Of a DNA stretch of 34,721 nt, positions 17,903 to 25,800 are shown piece by piece. The position numbers and the translations under genes were made by a program. Numbering within the stretch: position 1 is the first letter of the stretch; the number at the start of each line of letters is the position of its first letter. Origin of the DNA: Thioalkalivibrio sp. HK1 (GTDB taxonomy: Bacteria > Pseudomonadota > Gammaproteobacteria > HK1); contig JFBG01000037.1 of assembly GCA_000583135.1 (NCBI GenBank), forward strand, positions 1 to 34,721, in the 5' to 3' direction. The notes beneath the pieces are model-generated. The model saw only the letters and a program-made list of their open reading frames with translations. It was not told where the DNA came from and searched no databases.

Positions 17903-18814
17903 TTACGAGACGCCATCCGAAAAGCGGGGGGCTTTGACAATCCCTTCGCTGATCGGCTCTTCGAACCCTCCGCCTTGCACCTGCACGGCGGTGATGCGGG
18001 CCGATCGATAGTTGTTCGGGTAGGCCGCACCGGTATCGATCCACAAGCAGTTCGCCTGATGCTGGACTTCTCTGATCGGTATATGACCATAAATGCAAAG
18101 CGCAGCCCCCGCCACCGGCATTTCGCACCCATAAGCACTGTTGATTCGAGAACGCCCCCATAGCGCCGCAAGCCGCGCTTGCCTGCCGCAAGCCGAATCC
18201 TCCTCTTCCAAGACTTGGGCAAAATCCGGCCAAGACCAGCCGTTCGGGATCTCGGCGTGCACACAGACCACCGGATCGGCATCTTTTTGCTCGATGGCGA
18301 TGGCGAAGGGAAGCGCAAGACAATGCTGCCGGATGCGATCGATGGCGGGCCACGAAGTATCACGCGAACTATCATCGGGAGATTCGTCGATGAGCGGGCT
18401 CGTCCCCTCGCCCTCGGGCGGGGTTTCATGCCAAGCGCCCCCGTTATGGCGCCAAAGATTCATCCACTGCGGATCGGCGGCATCGATCAGCATCTGCTCA
18501 TGATTGCCCCGAAGCACGAAGACCGAGGGTTGCGGTGCATACCAATCGATCATGCCCCAAGAATCCTCTCCCCGATCCACCAGATCGCCGAGCAAGATCA
18601 ATCGATCGCCGCCATCGAGATCGACCTCCAAGCGATCGAGCAGGCGTTCGAATGCGGCACTTTGACCGTGCACATCCCCGATCACGATATCGCGCCCGCT
18701 CTCGTTGATCGGAAGATGCAAGACCGCATCGGTGCCTGCGGACATCATCGGGGACGGTAAATGGCTCGCCCGGCTCGACGACTCCCGCAAGGCGCCTCGC
18801 ATCAAATCATTCAT
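17903..18814 (-). CDS. Metallophosphoesterase, PPP-type serine/threonine phosphatase-like
   Basis: This 303-residue protein carries the metal-binding signature of calcineurin-like phosphoesterases in the right order: GDVHG (46-50), GDLVDRG (76-82), GNHE (103-106), a later histidine in VVCVHAE, and YGHIPI near the end. The spacing is that of the lambda-phosphatase/PrpA group of bacterial PPP phosphatases, which bind two Mn or Fe ions. The approximately 35 residues before the domain are not conserved, so a later start is possible; the ATG at 18814 has only a weak ribosome site. It is a soluble cytoplasmic enzyme. The substrate is unknown: phosphoprotein or dinucleoside polyphosphate are both plausible. 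It stands alone, with about 200 bases to ilvE. Confidence 0.92.
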   Translation of the reverse strand: MNDLMRGALRESSSRASHLPSPMMSAGTDAVLHLPINESGRDIVIGDVHGQSAAFERLLDRLEVDLDGGDRLILLGDLVDRGEDSWGMIDWYAPQPSVFVLRGNHEQMLIDAADPQWMNLWRHNGGAWHETPPEGEGTSPLIDESPDDSSRDTSWPAIDRIRQHCLALPFAIAIEQKDADPVVCVHAEIPNGWSWPDFAQVLEEEDSACGRQARLAALWGRSRINSAYGCEMPVAGAALCIYGHIPIREVQHQANCLWIDTGAAYPNNYRSARITAVQVQGGGFEEPISEGIVKAPRFSDGVS

Positions 18815-18971
18815 ATCGAATTCCGGCGCTTCGAATTTTCCGATCCGCTAAGCGGGTTCGCATTTTGCTAAAGCGGGCGGGCTTGCCGTCGATGATCTCG
18901 CCGTCGATTCGCTCGCCTGCGGGTATCGAACCTCGATACGAATCGAACCCCCGCCGAAATCCTTGGACTTC

Positions 18972-18999
18972 GACCTTAGCGCCTAGACCTTAGCGCCTC
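18972..18999. repeat. 14-base direct repeat, two copies
   Basis: gaccttagcgcct occurs twice head-to-tail with a period of 14, in the short gap just beyond the ilvE stop. No role is apparent. Confidence 0.7.
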
Positions 19000-19014
19000 G
19001 AAAACCCCGCGTTT

Positions 19015-20094
19015 TTATATTGATAACACCCGACACCACCGATGCGGATCGTCGACTTCGCCGAGCTGAATGCCGGTGATGCGGTCATAGAGCCATTGGG
19101 TGGTGGGCCCGGAGGCATTGGCGTTGACGCGAATTTCCTCGCCCCGATAAGCCATAGTCCCCACCGGCGAGATCACCGCCGCGGTACCCGCTCCGAAGGC
19201 CTCGTCGAGCTTGCCCTTTTGCGAGGCCTCGACGATCTCGTCGATCGCGATGCGACGCTCGATCACCTCGTGTCCGTTTTCTCGCAAAAGGGCGATCGCC
19301 GCATCGCGAGTAACCCCGGGCAGGATCGTTCCGCGCAATTCGGGGGTGATGATCTTGCCGTCGATGGAAAAGAAAATATTCATCGCCCCCACTTCCTCGA
19401 TATAGCGATGCTCGACCCCGTCGAGCCATAGCACCTGCATATATCCCTCTTCGCGGGCGAGCGCCGCCGGATAGAGGCTAGCGGCGTAGTTGCCCGCGGT
19501 CTTGGCCGCCCCGGTGCCCCCGGGAGCGGAGCGGGTATAGACATCCTCGACCTTCAAGGTCACCGCCGGACTGCTGCGATCGAAATAAGAACCGACCGGA
19601 CTCGTCAGGATCAACATTCGATAGCGGAGGGAGGGGCGTACCTCCAAATGCGTCTCGTCGGCAAATATCAAAGGACGGATATAAAGAGACTCGCCGCGCC
19701 GCTCGGGGATCCAATCCTTTTCGATCTCGACGATGCGCTCCACCGCCTCGATGAAGACCCCGCTATCCACCTGCGGAATGCAAAGCCGCTCGCAGGATTG
19801 CCGCAAGCGCTCGGCATTGCGATCAGGGCGGAAGATCCGCACTTTTGCATCCACCCCCCGAAAGGCTTTCAACCCCTCGAAAACGGATTGACCATAGTGA
19901 AGCGTGGCATTGCCCGGCTCGATCGAAAGCGGAGCGTAGGGCATGATGCGAGGATTTTGCCATCGACCGGCCTCCCACTCCATGCTGAACATGTGATCGG
20001 AGAAAGGGCCGGCGAAACTCAACGCATCGTAATCCACCGATTCCCGGCGGCTATGGGCAACGCGTTCGATTTGCAGATCGGAGAGAATTGACAT
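19015..20094 (-). CDS. ilvE: Branched-chain amino acid aminotransferase
   Basis: This 359-residue fold-type IV PLP enzyme interconverts Val, Leu and Ile with their 2-keto acids, using 2-oxoglutarate/glutamate. Landmarks are LHYGQSVFEGLKAFR (65-79), FRPDRNAERLRQS, YIRPLIFADE, and the PLP lysine in GGTGAAKTAGNYAASL (Lys198). VLWLDGVEHRYIEEVGAMNIFF and the GTAAVISPVG loop near the end complete the site. The length and the GGTGAAKTAGNY signature match the longer, eukaryote/actinobacteria-like BCAT group and not the 309-residue E. coli IlvE, although such forms also occur in Proteobacteria. The ATG at 20094 has a weak ribosome site (ggata). It is separated from the crotonase gene upstream by a terminator, so it probably has its own promoter. 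Confidence 0.95.
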   Translation of the reverse strand: MSILSDLQIERVAHSRRESVDYDALSFAGPFSDHMFSMEWEAGRWQNPRIMPYAPLSIEPGNATLHYGQSVFEGLKAFRGVDAKVRIFRPDRNAERLRQSCERLCIPQVDSGVFIEAVERIVEIEKDWIPERRGESLYIRPLIFADETHLEVRPSLRYRMLILTSPVGSYFDRSSPAVTLKVEDVYTRSAPGGTGAAKTAGNYAASLYPAALAREEGYMQVLWLDGVEHRYIEEVGAMNIFFSIDGKIITPELRGTILPGVTRDAAIALLRENGHEVIERRIAIDEIVEASQKGKLDEAFGAGTAAVISPVGTMAYRGEEIRVNANASGPTTQWLYDRITGIQLGEVDDPHRWCRVLSI

Positions 20095-20181
20095 GCGTGC
20101 GGTATCCGTGTCAAAAAAACATGTGTCAAGAAAAAAGGCGAGAGGAAAGAGCGAGTATCGATCGACGGATCGAGAGTTCTG

Positions 20182-20211
20182 AAAAGAATCGATCCCCGAT
20201 GGATCGGATTC
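20182..20211 (-). terminator. Rho-independent terminator after the CoA-transferase/crotonase operon
   Basis: On the minus strand, GAATCcGATCC and GGATCGATTC pair with one bulge and a five-base loop, followed by TTTTC. It begins seven bases after the crotonase stop codon. It separates that operon from ilvE. Confidence 0.75.
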
Positions 20212-20217
20212 GAAAAT

Positions 20218-21075
20218 CTAGCATCCTCGAAAACGCGGGCGACGCTTTTCCACGAAGGCGGCGCGCCCTTCCTTGTAATCCTCGCTGGCAAAACAGGCAT
20301 CGACCATCTCCCGGCAAAGCGAGAGATCGCGCTCGTCGGGATCCTTCGTCAGTTCCGAGATGGACATCTTGCAAGCGCGCACCGTCAGCGGCGCATTATC
20401 TGCGATGGTCTGCGCATAATCGAGCGTGAAAGCCTCGATGTCGCTGCGGGCCACCACCCGATTGACCAGCCCCATCCCTTGCGCCTCGGCGGCGGAAAAG
20501 CGCTTGGCGGTGAAAAGGATCTCCTTGGCGAAAGAGGGCCCGACGAGATCCACCAGCGGTCGTAGATGCTCGTGCGAATACCCCAAGCCGAGCTTGGCCG
20601 CCGGAATGCCGAAGGTCGAATCGTCGGTGGCGATTCGCAAGTCGGCGCATAACGCCACCGCCATGCCCCCGCCGACGCAAAAACCCTCGATGCGCGCGAT
20701 CACCGGCTTGGGAAAACGAGTGATGGTCTGATAGGCGATGTGCGTGGCGTGGTTATAGACCTCGATCTGATCCGCGGTGGAGCGATTTTTTTCGAACTCG
20801 GAAATATCCGCCCCGGCCGAAAAGGCGCGCCCGCCCTCCCCCGATATCACCACCGTCCGGACCTCGGGATCGTCTTCGAAGGCTTTCATCACCTCGACGA
20901 TCCCCAACCACATCGAATAGGAGATGGCATTGCGCTTCTCGGGCTGATTGAGGCGCAGCCGACCCACCCCTTGCGCCTTTTCCGCGATGATCCGATCGGT
21001 CGAAACCGGCACCGCCACCGGCGCCGACGGAGAATCGGCGGCCACGACATCGGCCGAAGCATCGTAAGCATTCAT
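20218..21075 (-). CDS. Crotonase-superfamily protein (annotated-type enoyl-CoA hydratase), catalytic Glu missing
   Basis: This 285-residue protein has the crotonase fold. NQPEKRNAIS, SGEGGRAFSAGADISEF (first oxyanion-hole strand) and RIEGFCVGGGMAVALCADLRIA (second) are all clear. The two glutamates used by true enoyl-CoA hydratases should follow GGG-x and occupy the FGxPE site. Both are alanine here (Ala139 in GGGMAV, Ala159 in FGIPAAKLG). The protein should still bind acyl-CoA and stabilise an oxyanion, but simple hydration is doubtful. Other crotonase reactions such as isomerisation, hydrolysis or decarboxylation are possible. The N-terminal 25 residues are a non-conserved extension. Its ATG overlaps the stop of the CoA-transferase (ATGA), so the two act together. 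A terminator follows. Confidence 0.93.
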   Translation of the reverse strand: MNAYDASADVVAADSPSAPVAVPVSTDRIIAEKAQGVGRLRLNQPEKRNAISYSMWLGIVEVMKAFEDDPEVRTVVISGEGGRAFSAGADISEFEKNRSTADQIEVYNHATHIAYQTITRFPKPVIARIEGFCVGGGMAVALCADLRIATDDSTFGIPAAKLGLGYSHEHLRPLVDLVGPSFAKEILFTAKRFSAAEAQGMGLVNRVVARSDIEAFTLDYAQTIADNAPLTVRACKMSISELTKDPDERDLSLCREMVDACFASEDYKEGRAAFVEKRRPRFRGC

Positions 21076-22268
21076 AAAACACCCTCCGCTTTCAGATCCT
21101 TTATCTCCTGTTCGGTCAATCCGAACTCGCCCAAAACTTCGTCGGTATGCTCACCCCGCTCCGCCGTATGGGAGTAATCGATGCAAGGCACGCCCTCGAT
21201 ATTCACCGGATTGCGCACCACATTCACCTCGCCCAAAATCGGATGCTGCGTGGGTGTTTTCATCGCCAGATGCTCGATTTGCGCATCCGCCCACATCTCG
21301 TCCATGAAATAAATCGGACCGCAGGGAATGCCGGCCTCGTTGAGCCGTTCGATCCACTGCGCGCAAGTCCCCTTCTTCAAATGCTCGGCGATCTTCCGAT
21401 TGAGCGAATCGCGATTTTCCGATCTCGCCTCCCCGCTCGCATATAAAGGATCGTTCATCAAGGCATCGTCTTCGAAGACCATGCAAAGACGCCGCCACAT
21501 CTCGTCCCCGCTGGCGGCGATATTGATGCAGCCGTCGGCGGTATCGAAAACCCCCGTGGGAATGCTGGTGGGATGATTGTTGCCGGCTTGCGGCGGAACC
21601 TCGCCCGAGATGATCCACCTCGCCGCTTGAAAATCCAGCATCGCAACTTGCGCTTCGAGCAAGGAAGTATGCACCCAGCGCCCCTCGCCGCTTTCCTCGC
21701 GCTCCAACAGGGCGACCATGATCCCGAGGGCGGCATAAAGACCACTCGCCAGATCCGCGATCGGAACCCCGACCCGCATCGGCCCTTGCCCGGGCGTGCC
21801 CGTAATCCGCATCAGCCCTCCCATCCCTTGCGCGATCTGATCGAAACCGGGACGCATCCGATACGGGCCGCTTTGCCCGAAGCCCGAAACACTGGCATAG
21901 ACGATGCGCGGATTGACCTCCCGACAAGCGGGGTAGTCGACCCCCAAGCGGGTCTTCACATCCGGGCGAAAGTTTTCGATCACCACATCCGCTTGGCGAA
22001 CCATCCGCATGAACAGCTCGCGGCCGGCGGGGCTTTTGAGATTCAATGTCATATTGCGCTTGTTGCGGTGCAGATTCTGAAAATCCGGCCCGTGCCTCGC
22101 CCCGCCCATCCCTTTGGCCTTGTCAAATGCCGCCGGCGCTTCGATCTTGATGACATCCGCGCCCCAATCCGCCAACTGGCGCACCGCCGTCGGCCCCGCT
22201 CGCACCCGCGTGATATCGAGCACTTTGAAGCGCGAAAGCGGCATTTTCACCCCGTTTCGATCGTTCAT
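21072..22268 (-). CDS. Type III (CaiB/BaiF) CoA-transferase
   Basis: This 398-residue family III CoA-transferase moves CoA between a donor thioester and a carboxylic acid through an enzyme-bound aspartyl anhydride. The N-terminal LDITRVRAGPTAVRQLADWGADVIKIE, NFRPDVKTRLGVDY, and VSGFGQSGPYRMRPGFDQIAQGMGG are family signatures. The catalytic aspartate is in VGVPIADLASGLYAALG (Asp172). The C-terminal small domain follows, with a second HPILGEVNVVRNPVNI region. The substrate is unknown; formyl-CoA, carnitine, mesaconate and bile acids are all used in the family. It is the first gene of a two-gene unit with the crotonase-like protein. The ATG at 22268 has no strong ribosome site. Confidence 0.95.
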   Translation of the reverse strand: MNDRNGVKMPLSRFKVLDITRVRAGPTAVRQLADWGADVIKIEAPAAFDKAKGMGGARHGPDFQNLHRNKRNMTLNLKSPAGRELFMRMVRQADVVIENFRPDVKTRLGVDYPACREVNPRIVYASVSGFGQSGPYRMRPGFDQIAQGMGGLMRITGTPGQGPMRVGVPIADLASGLYAALGIMVALLEREESGEGRWVHTSLLEAQVAMLDFQAARWIISGEVPPQAGNNHPTSIPTGVFDTADGCINIAASGDEMWRRLCMVFEDDALMNDPLYASGEARSENRDSLNRKIAEHLKKGTCAQWIERLNEAGIPCGPIYFMDEMWADAQIEHLAMKTPTQHPILGEVNVVRNPVNIEGVPCIDYSHTAERGEHTDEVLGEFGLTEQEIKDLKAEGVL

Positions 22269-22846
22269 GACAGCAAAATCCCCCGCACACTGCCCCCGCT
22301 CGATGGCGCACCGAGATTCGAGACCCGATCCCCTGATGATATATCACCCTCGATCGCAAGCATCCTTTATCTTGACGATGCTCCCGAGGGGTCGCTTCGA
22401 ATCCGCTGCTACCGGGAGATAAAAGAAGGCTCATCGGTGAATGCGATACCTTGTCTTTTTCGTTTTTTCAAAGACTTCGAAGAGGATCGAGGGCCTACTT
22501 TTGGATCTATAAGTGATTGATTTTCATACGAAATTCCATCTCGCCCGAGAACGAAGGGGGCACGCTCGGCCGAAGGCGAGTATCACGATGGCTTTCCTAT
22601 TTTCGAGATTGGGGGATAAAATGAGGCCCGCCATCGCCCATCGACCCCGTAAGGCTAAGGATCACGATGCACGGGTGAGCACCGAGCGAATCGGCGAGTC
22701 TCGGCGTCGAATCGGCTCGATCATCGGATGGAGCATGCCCCGATGGAAGACGTCCGGATGGACGGTGCGCGCTCGGTGGCGGCGAAATCGGCACCTTCGA
22801 TAGCCCCGATGTCAAACGCGTCAAACGATCAGGAGCGGTCAATCAA
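22269..22846. other. Divergent region between the CoA-transferase and the defence operon
   Basis: This 578-base region has no convincing gene on either strand. It must hold the promoters of the minus-strand CoA-transferase and of the plus-strand helicase operon. A short direct repeat (gtcaaacg, twice, 22811-22827) lies just before the ribosome site of the operon and could be an operator. No clear -35/-10 pair is seen. Confidence 0.45.
22831..22835 (+). promoter_or_regulatory. Ribosome site deciding the GTG start of the helicase gene
   Basis: AGGAG lies 11 bases before GTG at 22847. It supports this start for the 1779-residue protein, since no ATG start lies nearby. Confidence 0.6.
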
Positions 22847-25800
22847 GTGGACGTCTTTGAACTGCGCAAAGAAATCATCGAAGAATACGAGGGATTTTCT
22901 CGTAGTTTTACCAAAATCAAGGCTCAAGATATCTCATCGGAGATCGACAAAGCCTATCAAGAGGGAAAGTTTTGGCCCGAACCGCTGATTCAGATCAACC
23001 CCAACTTCGAATCGGGCGGCACCCTTTCGGAGTTGGTCGCCGAGGGTCTTCTCGAACCGGAATGCGAGCGAATTTTCCGCATCAAGCGCTCGAAAGATGA
23101 TATCGGCAAGGAACTTAAGCTTCATCGCCATCAAACCGATGCCATCCATCTCGCCCGAGAGAATAAGGCCTATGTTTTGACCACCGGCACCGGCTCGGGT
23201 AAATCGCTGGCCTATTTCATCCCCATCGTCGACGATATTTTGCGGCGAAAAAAAGAAGGAACGAGTCATAAAGGCATCGGCGCCATCGTCGTCTATCCGA
23301 TGAATGCCCTTTGCAACAGCCAGTACCAAGAGTTGGAAAAATATCTATGCCATGGCTATGAACAAGGAAAAGAGCCGGTCACCTTCGCTCGCTATACCGG
23401 GCAGGAATCATCGGAAGAGCGAGAAAAGATCGCCAAGAATCCGCCGGATATTCTACTGACCAATTACGTCATGCTCGAACTGCTGATGACCCGCTTCGTC
23501 GATACCGACCAAGCGGTTCGAAAGCACGCCCAAGGGTTAAACTATCTGGTGCTCGACGAGTTGCATACCTATCGCGGACGACAAGGAGCCGATGTCGCGA
23601 TGCTGGTGCGTCGGGTAAGGGATCGTTTCAATCGAGATCTGATCTGCATCGGCACCTCCGCGACCATGGCCTCGGAAGGCACTCGACAAGAGCGCAACCG
23701 AACGGTCTGCGAGGTGGCGACCAAACTCTTCGGCGCCCGAGTCGAACCCGATCAGGTGATCTCCGAAACATTGAACCCCATCACTCGGATAGTGGATGAT
23801 CCGTCGACCCTCGCCCGGGCCATCGAAGAGGGCGTGCCCGAAGGAGCATCCTATAGCGCTCTCCTAAAACATCCGATTGCAGGGTGGATAGAACACAATC
23901 TCGGTTTGAAAAAAGAGGAGGACGGTCGATTCATCCGCATCCCCCGCCCCCTTTCGATCACCGATGCCGCCGATATTCTTGCAAAGAAAAGCGGCTTGGA
24001 TAAAGCGCTGTGCCATGATTATCTATCGAAATTCCTGCTCGAATCCTATAAAACCCGCAACGAAGAAGGACGGAATTTTTTCGCCTTTCGCCTGCATCAA
24101 TTCATCAGCGGGGCTTGGAGCGCCTATTCCACGCTGCAAGCGCAAGGCGAGCGCCATATCACCACCGAAGGGCAGAAATTCGCACCGGGTGATCGTAAGC
24201 GGCTTTTATTCCCTCTATGCTTTTGTCGCGAATGCGGTCAAGAATACTTTCCGGTTCGAACGAGGATGGAAAATAAACGGCCGAGCGAAATCAAACCTCG
24301 AGATCTTCCGGATTATTCAAAAGAGGACGAAGAGGATACTTGGGGTTATCTGATGCCCGATAGCGAGGGTCGATTCGATCCCGCATTCCCGGAGCGGCAT
24401 TATCCCGATGCGTGGCTCGAAACCTTCCGCGATCGAATCCGGGTCAAACCGAGCTATCGAAAATACGAGCCGATCCAAATCCGAGTCGACCCCTTGGGAA
24501 ATCCTTCCCCGGATGGATTGCCGGCATGGTTCATCGAAAAAGCCTTTCGTTTTTGTCTCAATCCTGATTGCGAAGCCCACTATCCTTTGCGCAAAGGAGA
24601 GTTGAGCAAACTCTCCGCCCTATCGAGCGAAGGCCGCAGTTCCGCCACCACGGTATTGACGCTTTCCTCCCTCAAGCGCCTGATCGACAGCGAAGATCTC
24701 GACGAAGAAACGAAAAAACTGCTCGCCTTTACCGATAACCGACAGGATGCGAGCCTGCAAGCCGGTCACTTCAACGACTTCATTCAGGTTCTATTACTTC
24801 GATCCGCCCTTTTGGCGGCCATCGATCGCAGCGAAGAGCAAGCGCTGACCGACGAATCCCTGACGCAAGGGGTCTTCGATCATCTAAGGCTCGAACCCCA
24901 AGACTATGCCTCCAACCCCGATACCAAGGGCTTCCAAGCCGACAGCACCATCAAAGCCTTACGGGATGTGCTCGGCTATCGATTGTATTTCGATCTGAAA
25001 CGGGGATGGCGCATCACCAATCCGAATCTCGAGCAACTGCACTTGCTCAAAGTCGGATATCGGAATTTGATGGAATGCTGCCAAGACGAAGACGAATGGG
25101 GCAAAAGGCATCCACTGCTGGCGAATCTCTCCCCGGAAAAACGCCATGACATCATCGAAAAACTCTTGGATCGGATGCGAGAGGAACTTTGTATCAAGAC
25201 AATCTATCTGGATCAGGACCACCAAGAGCAAATCCGCAATCGCTCCTATAACAGTCTGCTGGAATCCTGGGGATTATTGGAAGGCGAGAATCTGATCTCT
25301 TCCAAACGCATGATTCCGAGATCGAATCAATCCGGCAGAAGAAAGAATCAAGACGATCTTTTTCATATTTCGTCTCGCTCTCGTTTCGGCAACTGGCTGA
25401 AAAAGAAAGAGCGTTGGGACACCCCTCAACAGGGATTCGGCGAAGATACCTATAACGAAGTGATCGACGATATCCTCGAAGTGTTGACGACTTACGGTTA
25501 TGTCGAGCCCTCCAAAATCGACGACGCTCGAACCGGTTATCGCATCGACTCCTCGATTCTCCAATGGAGATCGGACTCAGAATCTCAAGGTGAATATCAA
25601 GACGAACCCCGAGCCGATCCCGAAAAGTCCTCTTCCGATCAAGCGAAAAAAGCCAATGTTTTCTTTCGCGATCTCTATATGAACGTCAAAGAATTACTGA
25701 CATCCGAAGAAGAGCACTTCTTTCATCGGTTGGAAGCCAGAGAGCATACGGCGCAAGTCGGTGCCGAAGACCGAGAAGTGCGGGAAAAACGCTTTCGCTT

